Positions 22,403-34,848 of a DNA stretch of 64,000 nt are shown here, piece after piece; the stretch's first letter is position 1, and each line of letters begins with the position of its first letter. The position numbers and the translations under genes are program-made. Below the pieces are notes generated by a model. The model was given only the letters and a program-made list of their open reading frames with translations, made no database searches and was not told the DNA's origin. The stretch covers positions 1,302,001 through 1,366,000 of the forward strand of contig NC_065898.1 in NCBI RefSeq assembly GCF_905147045.1, written 5' to 3'. The stretch comes from Nymphalis io. Lineage: Eukaryota; Arthropoda; Insecta; Lepidoptera; Nymphalidae.

Positions 22403-24035
22403 GTAATGTAATTTTTAGGCAAATAACCTGACGTCACATTATAAGAGCCTTATAATATAAGTCTCTTATGAGTATTTCTCCTTAAATAACAAACGTTCTG
22501 AACAAAAAGGAAAATTTAGACACTTTATAATTTTTCTTACCTTATTAAATTTGATAAGGTGAAATAAAATAGTTTATATTTTAGCTAACAAATAACAAGC
22601 AGAAATTAATACCTTAAATATAAAAACGTTAGCAAGATATCGACACAGAAAAGGTTTTAAGCTCCAAAACTATAGCAAAATTTTAAATTTTAACACTTGT
22701 TATATTTGCTAGCTCTATTTCCCCTTCCTTATCATTAGATTAAAGACTTTTACATTTGACATTTGACATTTAAAGGAAAAAAACTGCCTCCTTGTAATGA
22801 CATAAAAAATTTGCCTAACAGCCAGTTTAAACATTAATATTATTCACAATTTGAAATTAATTTTAAGAATTTTCCTCCTCAAACTAAATTTACGGCTTAT
22901 ACTACGAGTCCCGGAGAAAATTGATCAAAGGAAAGCTTCAAACTCTATTCGTTGATTAGTGAACCTGCCTTCAAAGATTAATCTCGTCTATGTAATATAG
23001 AATGCTTGAAATTTTGTCATACTAGCTGGCTTTTTTGACATCACTCAGTATTAACGTCATATAAGTAATTTGTTTTTTTTTATTTCATTAATAATTTAAC
23101 AGTTAACATTAATTTACTTTATTGTATTAAGTATTATATGACATTTAATAAAACCCAAAATAAGATTACACAATTATCTTAAACATATATTAAATTATTA
23201 ACTTGAAGACCGTAAGTAAAGTAACACTATTAGCAGATGAAAATCTAATGAATAAGTATGCGAGTTCGTGCGTGTGTGAGTGTGTTTTTGTGTTTGTAAG
23301 TGTGTATTGTACTTTTAGTAGTTTTAAGTTATAATTTATACATTTCAAGTCATTTCAAAAATCTTCTAGAAATGGTTTAGTAGAAAATTACTTTAAATGC
23401 ATAGTTATTACTTTTAAATTAAAATTCAATCTATTAAAAAACTGTAGATCACCTCACGAATTGCATCTTAATTCAAAGAAGAGTATGTGAAGGCCATAAT
23501 ATATAAAATAGCTGTTGTATACTGCATGTCGTAGAAGTCAACTAAAATGGCATGAGAGTCTGCGATTGGTTGAAATATAAAATAGCTCCGGGTAAGAAAC
23601 GGTTGTATAAGTTGCTGGATCCACTTCTATATCGATTTGGAAAAGATACCCAAATATATATATATATATATAAACTAGGGTGCCTACCAGGGTAGCAACC
23701 CTGTACACTGTGGTTATTTACTTCACGTGATAAGAAATTAACAAACTCGAGCGCTTCTTGATATCGACAAGAAAATATATACTTATCATAATTCAGACAT
23801 TTCTCAAAATGCGGTCATCTCGTTCAATTCAACGACAAAGGGCAGGAGATAGACAGGGATAGTACAATGGATGGGTTTTTTGTATTGAGGATAATAAAGA
23901 GACGAATATCTACAATGAGCGCATCCTGAGACCACGCGTGCCTCGATCTAACGTCTTACGATTTGTCGTGGCCAAAGATAAAGCGAGCATTGAGTTGTTA
24001 TGCAAAAAATATTACATCTCTTGATTTAGTGACTT
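22403..24035. other. AT-rich with simple tracts
   Basis: A (CATTTGA)n triplet near 22751-22775, a GT-rich stretch at 23260-23311 and a (TA)n tract at 23653-23672. GGGTGCCTACCAGGGTAGCAA near 23679 is unassigned. No gene. Confidence 0.55.
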
Positions 24036-24316
24036 GGACTGGCAGATGATGGTAAGCGGTTACCACAGCCCATAGACATTGGTATTGTAACATATATTAA
24101 CCATCGATTACATCGTCAACGAATCACCAATCTAGGGAATTAAGACGTTATGTCCCTCGTGCCTGTAGTTACACTGGCTCATTTACGCATTACTGGCTTA
24201 TTTACACCTTTCAAATTAGAGCGCAATAATACCGAGTATTGCTGTTTGGCGGTAGAATATATGATGATGTGGGTAGTACTTACCCAGATGCGCTTGTACA
24301 AGCTCTCGCCACAGAC
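24036..24316 (-). repeat. Repeat-B, diverged
   Basis: GATGGTAAGCGGTTACC, GTTATGTCCCTCGTGCCTG and TTACCCAGATGCGCTTGTAC in complement order. Contains a duplicated CATTTACGCATTACTGGC patch. Confidence 0.75.
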
Positions 24317-24487
24317 TGTTAAATTTATAAATATAATTTGATATGTGAATTAAATTGTATCAATACTTTTTGCTTGCTGTAAATCAATGTTATAGCTGTT
24401 CCAGAAGCTACAGGAAAATGTATAGAATAAGTTCCATCACAATTTTCCATCACAAGATGAGCAATTGGCTAATGAGTAATTTTATAT

Positions 24488-24677
24488 TCTAACTTATATT
24501 ATAAATGTGAAAGTTTGTTTACTAGTTTGTTTGTTACGCTTTTATATCTCAACCACACAGTAAATCGTTATGAGGTTTTGCATTCATGTTGATAGGGGTA
24601 CAAATAAGGACAAAGAGTACCTAATATCTGCCACCTCCCACCCCCCATATGCAGACGAAGCTTCGGGCGAAAGCTAG
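24488..24677 (-). mobile_element. Family F, Helitron-like
   Basis: Begins near TCTAACTTATATTATAAATG and ends with GACGAAGCTTCGGGCGAAAG then CTAG before T. A TC start, a GC-rich hairpin a few bases inside the end and a terminal CTAG followed by T match the pattern of non-autonomous Helitrons. No RepHel protein is encoded. Assignment is by end structure only. Confidence 0.5.
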
Positions 24678-25516
24678 TTATTTTATAAATTTACTTCTAT
24701 AAAAAGGTTACGCTTTAAAAAATATACCAAAGCTTTATGCACAACAGAACGAATGATATTAAACAAAAGTCCTGAAATTTCATAAACTTTGACACAGAGC
24801 CCCAACATTATTGGATTATTTTACAGAAATGCTCCGAAAGACGATGTAACAGGCAATATAATAGGATGATATCTTAATATGTTCAAGCGGCGTGTTTGTG
24901 TCACCATCAGCTGTTCTTTTATGTAAATAACTTATATTTCTTTATAAAATAAATATGCACGGACGGGCCACCTCGTGGGAAATGGTCGCCTACCCTTATA
25001 AATATTGGTGCCGTTATAAATTTTAACCATTCCTTACATAACCAAAGTTGTTAATATAACCAAAAAGCCACTAATATCCAGAGGCTAAAGAACGTGATGC
25101 TTAATTTGTCCACTACCATCGATTCCCGGCTTGGGAAACGGTATGGAAGAGCTGAAAAAAACCCGCGAAGGGAACCAATCATGTTTTTAATAGATATTGT
25201 GTCATTTCTAAAGTGTGCTTTCATCTCTCAAGTAATTAGTTTTATAATAGCCATTTAGTACACACACGAAATAACAAAACATCCCTTAACTTTTAGACAA
25301 TTCGAACAAATTTAAGTAATTTTACAAATTGTCAAGCGAAAGTAAGCGTAGTCGAAATGATCCACTTAACTAAGCCCTTTCAAATCGAACTTGACAATTG
25401 AATGTCGTGAATCTCGGTCCGGACCTTTTCCAATTCAGCGCAAATAATGAGTGACAATATAAGACCATATAAACTTTTAAGGTTACCATTAACGTGACGG
25501 GTAGACATTTATATAT
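24678..25516. other. AT-rich, nothing recognised
   Basis: CACGGACGGGCCACCTCGTGG near 24958 may be a Repeat-B scrap. No gene. Confidence 0.5.
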
Positions 25517-25780
25517 AATAATAATAATATCCTGGGACATTATTCAAATACGGCCATCTGATCCCAAACTAAGCAGAGATTGTTCTATGAAAACCAGACA
25601 ACTGAAATACTATATATACTACTTTTCTTTTGCAAATACATACTTATATAGATAATCACACCTAGACTCAGGACAAACAGACATGTTCATGCACACAAAT
25701 ATCTGTTCTGGGTGGGGATCGAACCCACAACCTTCGGTGTGAAAGGCAAGTATCTACTAACCCCGCAAAATGGCCCGTCA
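25517..25780 (-). mobile_element. SINE-C
   Basis: (TAA)n complement, CTGGGACATTATTCAAATACG, and B-box complement GGATCGAACCCACAACC. The head end is altered to GCAAAATGGCCCGTCA. Confidence 0.85.
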
Positions 25781-25796
25781 TACATATAAAAGGTGG

Positions 25797-25890
25797 CTGT
25801 TTCATTGGCCTCGTGACCAGTTCATAAGGCTGCAGATAACGAGGTCCTAGATTCACACCCAAGATCAGGTCAATAAAAGGTTATTAGGTT
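25797..25890 (+). repeat. SINE-D 5' fragment
   Basis: TTGGCCTCGTGACCAGTTC, CGAGGTCCTAGATTCACACCC and ATAAAAGGTTATTAGG follow the family head; truncated after about 90 bp. Confidence 0.55.
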
Positions 25891-26239
25891 AGGTAGGTAG
25901 GAGACTGACTCCGTACCTAAAAATCATAAAAAATGGTCCTGTAACTTCTCCGGTAGTGCCATATCGCATGGGACACATGCGATTATGAAAATCAAGGCTG
26001 TTCCTTAATTCTAAATGTTACTTTTAAATAATTATAGAACAACTTCAAAAAACAGATAATAAAAAACACCCGAATTTAATGAAGTTTTGTAGAGACTCTT
26101 TTAAGTATTTCTGAATCGTATAAAATGAAATATAAATTCAAAATGTAATTTTCATTGAGAAGAAATGAAACCGCATGTACCTCTTAGAAGAGGCTACTCT
26201 TTTTCATTAATCATATATACTTTTAATAATTACATACAA
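25891..26239. other. AT-rich, nothing recognised
   Basis: GGTTAGGTAGGTAGG near 25893 is a short tandem. No gene. Confidence 0.55.
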
Positions 26240-26420
26240 TTAATTTTCACGGTGACGTCCGCTTGAGGGACGAGGGGTGTTAGTTACTATGTCTATTTCT
26301 ATACTCCAGACAACGTGCATGCTAAATTTCATGATGGTCGGTTGAGTAGTTAAGACGTGAAAATGTAACAAACAAATAAAAAAATTCACTGTCGCATTTT
26401 TAATATTAGTAAATATTAAA
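26240..26420 (+). repeat. Family F-like copy
   Basis: CAGACAACGTGCATGCTAAA, TTTCATGATGGTCGGTTGAG, GTGAAAATGTAACAAAC and CGCATTTTTAATATTAGTA. The order matches family F, but the GC-rich end differs. Confidence 0.45.
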
Positions 26421-26707
26421 TCTATTATTATGTATATAATCTTATATACAATAATAGTTATGTGCCTTATATTAAAAGTATACAAGAAATTTTTAGAGAT
26501 ATATTGTTTGCTTTCAAACAAATATTCGTAGCAAAGAACATAATAAAGGTCTTTCTAAATCAGCTGTCAGGGCAGTGTCAGACGTAACAAAAAATATGTC
26601 AACTGATTATCTTAATACGTTCATATATTTGTAGTCATTTGAAGGTTGAAAGGTTGAAGGACATTTGGAGAGCTTACGCAATCAGACAACGGATCAGAAT
26701 TCGGGTT

Positions 26708-26949
26708 CTTTTTTTTTATAAAATAGGTAGGCGGGCAAATGGTCCAACAACACCCATGGACATTGGTAAGAAATTTTAACCGATCGTTACATCGTCAATG
26801 CCACTAACCTTGGGAACTAAGATGTTATGTTACTGGCAGACTCACCCTTCAAACAGGAACCCAACAACACTTAGTACTGCTGCTTGGTGGTAGAATATGT
26901 GATGAGTGGGTGGTACCTTTCCAAATGGACGTGCACAAAGTCCTAGTGA
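26708..26949 (-). repeat. Repeat-B, diverged
   Basis: TTTTTTTATAAAATAGGTAGG start, CATCGTCAATGCCACTAACC in the middle and GGACGTGCACAAAGTCC at the end. About 40 bp are missing around the ACAGGCACAAG segment. Confidence 0.75.
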
Positions 26950-27303
26950 TGAACAAATCATTTAGGCGTAATAATATATATGCAATTAAAATAATATTTC
27001 ACGACCTTTCTTAAAACCAAACAAGACTTACAAACAATAAAAATCAATCAAAAATTTTAATCCATTACGATTTTGAGCGGCACACCAAATAATCAAATTT
27101 CCGAAAAAAATGTTATTTATTTTCTAACCATGGCCCGCGATAAAACAAAAGCGGAGTGTTTTTACGCTGATTGAAAACAAACATTCGAAGCGAAGCTTGA
27201 AACATAAACAATATTACACTGAATTAGGTACAAACAATAATATCAGCGTTTCATTAAAAAGGGCTTTCTTTATTGTTAGTACTAATAACTTTTATTTATA
27301 CTG
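26950..27303. other. AT-rich, nothing recognised
   Basis: No family match and no frame. Confidence 0.55.
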
Positions 27304-27554
27304 TTTTTTTAAAGTATAGATAGGTGGACGAGCAAATGGGCCACCTGAGGGTAAGACACCAACGCCCATAGACATTGGTATTATAAGAAATGTTAACCAT
27401 CGCTTACATCGCCAATGCGCCACCAATCTTGGGAACTATGATGTTATAGCCTTTGTTCGGAACACAACAATACCAAGTACCGCTGTTTTGCGGTTGAATA
27501 TCTGATGAGTGAGTGGTACTTACCCAGACGAGCTTGCACAAAGCCCTACCACCA
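27304..27554 (-). mobile_element. Repeat-B
   Basis: TAGGTGGACGAGCAAATGGG to GAGCTTGCACAAAGCCCTAC. The segment coding CACTCACCC is deleted. Confidence 0.85.
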
Positions 27555-27663
27555 CTACAATGCCCTAGCACCATTAAATACAATGTAAATGATTAATTAT
27601 TATTATTTATAATTACTATCATTATTATTTTTTATTATAAATCTAGTACAAGTCTTTAAAATG

Positions 27664-27712
27664 GCAGTGGTGACTGCTTACCATCAGGTGGCTTATTTGC
27701 CTACGTAATATA
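27664..27712 (+). repeat. Repeat-B 3' fragment
   Basis: GCAGTGGTGACTGCTTACC and ATCAGGTGGCTTATTTGCC only. Confidence 0.6.
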
Positions 27713-28309
27713 AATAATTAAAAAATAAAAACATTTATTATTCGAAATCTATGTGACGCGACAAACACACACACACAACTCTATAAATCATTTTAATAAA
27801 TAAATTATTAATTCAAAAGTAGAATCAATTATGAAATCTTCATTTGAAATTAATTATAGATTACAGAAAAAAATCAAATCATATCAGCAGTATCCGAGAG
27901 GTTTAATCAAAATTGTAATTTTTAAAAATCGAACCCTTACAATAACTTCACAATGGGAACTCAACCGAACAAAAGGTATCAGACACAGTCTCTGGTCTCA
28001 CAGTTATTTATTTATCATCTGCTAAACATTGACTACGTGCCAATTTCCGCCTGATCTGAACGGGCACGTTCGTTTATTGTTCATTGTTCAATAGTTATTG
28101 TAATAAGGAACTCTTTATTTGTCATATCAAAGATGTTCCGAGTAATTGACAAGAGGCAACTGATATTCGATTTTAAGCTGTACGTTCGATTGTATTAAGA
28201 CTATTATAAATAAGGTAACTAGAAGAGTTCAGAGGTAATTTCGGATGCGTTTTTGTACATAATACGTTATTTTTGGGCTTAAGCCAACATATAAATTGTA
28301 TTAAACTGA
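27713..28309. other. AT-rich, nothing recognised
   Basis: (CA)n short run at 27763-27777. No gene. Confidence 0.55.
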
Positions 28310-28577
28310 GTCGAGATGACTCAGTGAACACGTTAATCTTAACCGATCACTGCGGTTTAAACCTGAGCAAACACTCCTGAATTTTCATTAGTTAATTTTT
28401 TGGTTGACGGTGAAGGACAACACACTGTGGAAGCCTGCATGTATCGGTGAAAATATTTGTCACATGTCATATATATCCACTAGCCTATAATGGAGCAGCG
28501 TGGTAAAATAAGCTCCATATCACCTCTTCCAAAGGTAAGCCTTACTCCAACAGTGGGACAATTTACAGACTGCCACG
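28310..28577 (+). repeat. SINE-A, diverged
   Basis: GTCGAGATGACTCAGTG head, CTTAACCGATCACTGCGGTTT, GGAGCAGCGTGGTAAAATAAGC and CAACAGTGGGACAATTTACAG in order. Confidence 0.75.
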
Positions 28578-28664
28578 GAAAGTGTAAACGAAATATCACC
28601 TCAATTCTTGAACGGCCGGAAGTAAATAAATTTTACTTAGCGGCTGTTTAGTTGAAAACTAATT

Positions 28665-28745
28665 TAGCTCTTTCTCTCATTATTGATTTGACACTCGAAA
28701 GAAGAAGACACAGCATTGTTTAACTAATCATCAGCAAAACAATGT
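28665..28745 (+). repeat. Family J copy
   Basis: CTCTTTCTCTCATTATTG, GATTTGACACTCGAAAGAAG and GACACAGCATTGTTTAACTAA are nearly identical to 32100-32165. Confidence 0.5.
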
Positions 28746-30772
28746 CTATAAGTAATGACGTAAGTGGTTTAAAATTCAATAGCGAAACTCACACATGCTT
28801 ACAGGAAAACCTTGTTAAATTGATCAAGTTCGGAATTTGATTGTGTGCTTTGTTTTTTTTTTAATTAATTCTATGTTAACGATAAAAGGTATGAATTTCT
28901 ACGGAATTTAACTGAAGAGCCTAAAAATGTTATCAACTTCAAAAGATAACGCATAGTAAATATTATATAAGTCTGCAAACACTTTAATTGTTTTCGTAAA
29001 ATTGTATTAATTTATATACATTTTTCAATTATTCATCTTATGTAAATATTTAATCACTTTTTCTTAAAAGGGATTCGAAAAATAAAAAAGTTCTCAATTT
29101 GACTGCTTTTTTTTTGCTTAAACCGTCGATGGCATTTATTCAGGTTGCTGCATTAATTTATCGATTTTGACGACTTTTTAAAGTTTTGCATATCCGGAGG
29201 TTATTTTGATATTATCAAGTATTTCTGAGAAGGAAAAGGCCGAGAAGGTAGCCTTTTTTCTATCTTAATAAATCTTATTTAAATTCATTTAAAAATAGTT
29301 TCATCAAGAATATTTTTTATCTATTTCTTAAAATTAATTGGTCTTGTCGGGATAGCGCCAAGATTATATTTTTCGTAAAATTTCATAGGAAAATTATCTT
29401 TGATGTAATATTCATTTTAGAACAGATCTTTTCATATAAGAGAAAGTTCTTTAAGATAAATGGAAGCGAATTCCGCCATACCGATCCAATACAGATTAAA
29501 TATAAGGCATAATAAAATTCAATTCTTATGGTTATGTTGAAAACAAATTAATAAAATGTAAAAACAAACTCGCGAACTGCAAAAAATATTTCCATGTCCT
29601 CTTCACTCGGCTCTACATATAAAAATATACAAATATAAACACATTTTAAAGTCACGTAAATCTTAATGTGAAGTCGTGGCCTATTTTTTTCAGTGCTAAA
29701 TGCTATTTACTATTCATACGTGTAGTACAAATGAACGTCTTATCTGAAGGAATAAATTACTGTATCAATTTGAGCGTGAATTTTATTTCCAATCTCTAAT
29801 TTCAAGAGTAAATAGGTTAATGTTACACTCGAATCTTCTATAACACGCAACCATAAAAATTACGCACACAAGCTCTCATTCTCATTCTCATTCAAGACAT
29901 TCTCGTAAGCTTCCAAATTATTTCCAATTTCGAATATTTTTTGAATGAAGTTTCAAATCCAAGACTGCTAATAATGTTACGGAAGAGAGATTAATCCAAA
30001 TAGAATTAAGGTTTCACCGTGAAGCGACTCTTACTATTGAACAGGGTTCAGGAATGAGCCTATATAAGGTTTCGATAGGAAATCGAGACTGATTGAACCC
30101 TCGTCAAATTACTCCCCCTTTCTAAGTAACATTTTAGTGCGACTTGCGATATAGTTTCTTGCGACTTCGTCTACTTAGAATTAGCTATATAATGCCCTGG
30201 TAAAAGTCCGTTTCAAGTTATTGATTTGCGAATTGAAATTGTTGTTGAACTAAGCAATGTAATGACGTCATGTGTTTAATAATTTGCTAATGCTAGGAAA
30301 GGTTTGTTCCAAATTCAAAAATCAGATCACTTTTTTTATCGACGCAGCCACATCGGGATGTGCATTCTTATAAAACTTAATCGATAAGGCTTAATTTTCT
30401 CACCTGACTGTGTGTTCTACTATGATTAATTCAGCCTTTATTTTAGCTATATCATTTTTACCGACAGGTGATTCGACCGCTAACTAATAAATTACGTAAC
30501 TTTTTCTAAATACTTTTATAAAACCTTAAATTGAAATTGATTAGCCCTATCAATCTTAATAAAAATGTGGAAGGGATAATAAAAGCAATGAAATTGTTGA
30601 AACCACGGTTTTTAAAGAGAATTCCGACCATTTTTCATTTAAGATAGCTTTCCTAGCTTTCTTATAAGACGGCACAAGATTAAACTAGTAATTCCTTATT
30701 GTTTGGGCCAAGTTATTTGTTACGAGTTATACCATACATAATGATGATATTGATTAATACATAAGGCGGAAC
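28746..30772. other. Two kb of AT-rich DNA, nothing recognised
   Basis: The largest repeat-poor gap in the window. A CTCATT tandem (three units) lies near 29873-29893. No frame above about 50 codons and no splice-bounded candidate exon. Confidence 0.55.
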
Positions 30773-30968
30773 ATATTATTATAGTGCACAAATGTGCGCA
30801 AACACAGGTGCACTTTCCATTCTCTCACTCTCATAATTCGATGGGAGGGCAATCCGACACGACCGAAAAGAGTTCAGGCGCAGGACCAACGGCTTTAAGT
30901 ACTTTCCGAGGCACGGAATTGTCCACACTTCCAACTTTTAGACTCTGGGCTCGTACTGATAGTTTATT
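30773..30968 (-). mobile_element. SINE-D, truncated at the head
   Basis: TATAGTGCACAAATGTGCGC, CGATGGGAGGGCAATCC and GTTCAGGCGCAGGACC. Stops inside the CTGAGAATTTT segment, so the tRNA head is absent. Confidence 0.85.
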
Positions 30969-31821
30969 GATTGAAGAGTATTGACGTAATCTCCCAAATT
31001 GGCTTACGTAATTATAAAAAAGGCATACGTAATTGTCAAACTAGGTTTTAAACTATATATTATTTTAAATATTAAAAAATAGAATTCCACATATCCATGT
31101 ATTCCAATCAATTGGTAATTTCGGATCTCATTATTATTATTTATTGATTAAATAAATAATCATATTGTTTAGTTTAATGTGATTATATCTTTTAACACAT
31201 ACCATACACCAAAACCACGATCGTATTCATTTTAATTTGTCCCAATGAGGATTTGTGTCCTTTCGACTACTTGCGTTTGATTTATTACGAAATTGAACAC
31301 GGACGTCGAGTGAGCTATGATTAAGAAGGAAATATAAATGGTATGTTCATTGATATCATTCGTCCCACTTTTTACCATTTCTCTGAGTCATTTGGTAAAA
31401 AACTGTCGAACAGTGCGGACCGCTTGACGCATTTGTTTTTCACATTAAATAAAAAAATATCTATAAAACTAAATATTTTTAATACTTTAATTGTAAGTAT
31501 CTATTGTTACTAATAAACCAATAAAATAAGTGCTTACATAGTTATGTTTCTTTTTACAAAATATCCTAAGGCGATAGCTAATTCTAAGTGATTCTCTTTA
31601 TGAGAGTAAAGCCTTGATTACATAGACAGTTAAGTGCAACTGTGTCGACACAACGCCTTACACTGTTCAAACATTAAGACAGTTAATGTTATCCAGGTAT
31701 TATTGTATATGATAATAACAAATAGTCAAACACCATAACTACTTTTTACTAGCAACAAAAGTTAAAATATAATTTAAATACTTAAGATTACCTTACTTTA
31801 AGTATATCTTGCTTTACAGTT
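30969..31821. other. AT-rich, nothing recognised
   Basis: No family match. CTATGATTAAGAAGGAAATAT and similar simple text only. Confidence 0.55.
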
Positions 31822-32083
31822 TATAATAATAATAATATCCTGGGTCATTTTTCACACACGGCCATCTGATCCCAAACTAAGCAGAGCTTGTACAATGGAA
31901 ACCAGACAACTGATATACTACTTTTCTTTTGTAAATACATACTTATATAGATAATTACACCCAGACTCATGACAAACAGACATATTCATGCACACAAATG
32001 TGTTCTGTACACAACTATCCTGGGTGGGTTCCAAAACATCGAACCCAAAACCTTCATCTACCAACCACGCCAACCGGCTCAAA
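31822..32083 (-). mobile_element. SINE-C, rearranged head
   Basis: (TAA)n complement and CTGGGTCATTTTTCACACACG. The head has an extra GGTTCCAAAACATCGAACCC, then CCAACCACGCCAACCGGCTC. Confidence 0.8.
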
Positions 32084-32093
32084 GGTGTTCAGC

Positions 32094-32275
32094 TCATTTT
32101 ACTCTTTCTGTCTTCATTGATTTGACACTCGAAAGAAGATGACACAGTATTGTTTAACTAATCGCCCGCTAAACAACGTTTTTTATTTAGACAGTAACGG
32201 CCTTACTTATGAACGTGCTTAACATTGCTTAACTAAGCAGCTGTTAAGCAACGTTTGTTTTAAAGTAGAATGAGT
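32094..32275 (+). repeat. Family J, longest copy
   Basis: Segment shared with 28665, followed by GGCCTTACTTATGAACGTGC and an inverted pair TTGCTTAAC / GTTAAGCAA around TAAGCAGCT (about 32228-32255). The foldback suggests a MITE-like element. Ends not defined. Confidence 0.4.
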
Positions 32276-32939
32276 AAGTCGTACGCTATTCCTCGATTCA
32301 GTACATTATATTTTCATAATGCATATAACTGATGAATAAATTAATAATATCTTATGAATATTTATCTTAAATGTCACAATATAATATCCGTCTGACAAGC
32401 CTTGCTTTAAATTTAAACAGGTGACTAAAATTAAATTCGAATCTCGAGTTAGAACGTCGTGAAATGTCAGAAAGTGGTATGCGCCATTAAGTACCATAAT
32501 AATTATAATATTTAAAAGACATTTTACTATCAACCCTTATATCTAGTGAAACAGTTTCTTATTTAGCTTTAACATAAAATACAATATGATTAAAAAAATA
32601 CTATTAACAACTAATTAAAATTAAGTTATTTCTAGCATAACCGTTTTTGTATTTTTTTATATAAATACGCAATTTAACTCTATCCTATATTAATTAGGTA
32701 ATTTTAATTTCCAGGTAAATATGGTTATATATTAAATAATTAATTAAATTTCGTCAGAGTTTTCATATGATGCAAATACAAATTGATATGTATTTATATA
32801 TTTTGTACAAGCGTCAAAACATATTCAATTTATACTTGGGAGAAATGAAACGATTTGACGTAAATCAGAAAAAAAAAACTCCCACTCCCAAAATAAATGA
32901 GTATTATTTATCGCAAGATTTCGCTCACATGATGATGTG
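32276..32939. other. AT-rich, nothing recognised
   Basis: No gene and no family match. Confidence 0.6.
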
Positions 32940-33100
32940 ACAGCAGATTTTAGGTATATAAATAGCCTATTTCATTCCTTAAGGTTTAAGCTTGCTACAT
33001 AATAAAATTTTATAAAAATCGGCCGAGTGGTTTAATCGTGATAGCGTGAAATACATACTGATACAGTTAATTTCTATGCTATTTATAATATCAGTATTGC
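32940..33100 (+). repeat. Family F copy
   Basis: AAGGTTTAAGCTTGCTACAT, AAAATCGGCCGAGTGG and CTATGCTATTTATAATATCAG. The hairpin end is missing. Confidence 0.5.
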
Positions 33101-33670
33101 TTACATATAAAACATTGCAATGTAAAACTTATCTCCAGTTTCTGATATGCCGATAAAAGTCAAATTAACTATTTTGGCTTTGTTTTCTATGGTCATTTTT
33201 TGGGGCAGTTGTTTACACAATAGGCGACCAATGAACATTTAGCTTGAAGCTAAATTAAATCTGACTTTGACCAACGCTTTCAATTCGAAAGATAATCTCA
33301 CAGATCAACAAGACGTCCATGCTTTAATTAGATAAATGAATATCTGTATTCCAATCAGCATTCTTCTCAAGATGTCATAAAATTTTCTTACTAGTTGAAA
33401 TATTTTGCGTCCCAAACTTTGCACATATTTATCTAACGTTACGAATATATATAAAATGTTTTGTCCTGAACTTTTATCTGCTATTTCTCAAAGGATGCCC
33501 GTACTTACTAGCATTTAGCGGCATTAAATAAAAGGGGACCCAAAACGATCCTACGAAATCATTATGATCTTGAATTGTATCCTGTCGTGACGTAAGTGAT
33601 ATTTTGTCAATGAAGAAACAGTGACCAGCGGCTTCGATAAAGTTTATATTTTTCAAAGGTGATTGAAACA
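33101..33670. other. AT-rich, nothing recognised
   Basis: Unassigned. No frame beyond chance. Confidence 0.55.
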
Positions 33671-33857
33671 ATTTTTTTGTATAAAATAGGAAGCAGACTG
33701 GCAGAAAAGCCACCTGGTGGTATATGGCCACCATCATCTATTGACATTTTCGCTGTAAGATAATATTAACTATTCCCTAAAGCGCTATTGCGCCGCCAAC
33801 CTTTGAAACTAAGGGAATATCCCTCGTGCCTGAAGTTACACTGGCAACTTGAACAAC
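33671..33857 (-). repeat. Repeat-B 3' two-thirds, diverged
   Basis: TTTTTTTGTATAAAATAGGAAG start, CGCCGCCAACCTTTGAAAC and CCTCGTGCCTGAAGTTACAC. The 5' third is absent. Confidence 0.7.
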
Positions 33858-34323
33858 AATTTAGTTCCATAATTTAAATAATATACAATGACGAATGAAC
33901 TATTTAGACGTGATATATAAATTATAGAAAAACCATCACAGTGGTTTTAGTGGGTTAGAATCCCACATAAACCAGTTCCCCCCCCCCATGGGGGCTGGGT
34001 ACCTTTCTGAAGGTTTCTACTACGTAAAAAAAAAGCAGAAGTGTGGACTGGTTTCTTTGTCTTTTATTACTTTTTTTTTGTATTTCGTACGTAATAATCT
34101 ATAATGCGATTATAACGTTGGGAAATTTGTATATTTGAACGCGCTAATTTTAAAAGCACATATTCGTATTCATTCCGTATCTTATCGCTTTGTTGTTATG
34201 TAAAATTACATAATGATAAGTTTAATTTAATTGACATAAATAATATAATTAACTATAAATCATTTATATTGATATGTGATAGGTTCGAAACATCGAATTC
34301 TTATAAAAAAGAAACCAATGCGT
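33858..34323. other. AT-rich with a C run
   Basis: Ten Cs at 33978-33987 followed by ATGGGGGCTGGGTACC. No gene. Confidence 0.55.
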
Positions 34324-34467
34324 ATTATCTATATAAGTATGTATTTACAAAAGAAAAGTAGTATATGTTGTATATCGGTTGTCTGGCTTCCATAGCACAA
34401 GCTCTGCTTTGTTTGGGATCATATGGCCGTGTGTGAATAATGTCCCAGGATATTATTATTTAAATAA
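34324..34467 (+). mobile_element. SINE-C, 5'-truncated
   Basis: Starts within ATTATCTATATAAGTATG and keeps CTCTGCTTTGTTTGGGATC and the ATGTCCCAGGATATTATTATT tail. Only copy of this family in plus orientation here. Confidence 0.85.
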
Positions 34468-34663
34468 GCTTCAGTTAAATGTTTTATTAGACATAAGTGT
34501 CCTGATGAAATATAACTTGATAACTTAAAAAGAATACCTTATTGTTATACACTGAATCGTTCACATAAAAGAAAGTAAACAGTATTGTCGCTTCAAACGT
34601 CAAAAGAGTTCCACAAGGATCAATTCTTAAGCCACATATCTATCTCACTTATATCACTGCAAT

Positions 34664-34815
34664 GCTGTAAGAACTCACTTCATTATTAACCCGTGATATG
34701 TTGACAACCGACTTTTATTGATATATGATTTTGGTATGATATTAATGAAATCTTATAATTATTATGGTAAATATCGCATATCACTTTCTGACAATTCACG
34801 ACGGTTTTCTGTACT
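34664..34815 (+). mobile_element. MITE-E, right end lost
   Basis: GCTGTAAGAACTCACTTCATT left end, GATATGTTGACAACCGAC and GCATATCACTTTCTGAC inside. The element breaks off at GGTTTTCTGTA. Confidence 0.65.
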
Positions 34816-34823
34816 CTTACCCA

Positions 34824-34848
34824 TTGTTGATTATACTTAATTAATAAT
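34824..34848 (+). repeat. 25-bp exact duplicate, copy 1
   Basis: TTGTTGATTATACTTAATTA plus ATAAT, identical to 35480-35504. Lies just beyond the broken end of the adjacent MITE-E. Confidence 0.85.
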
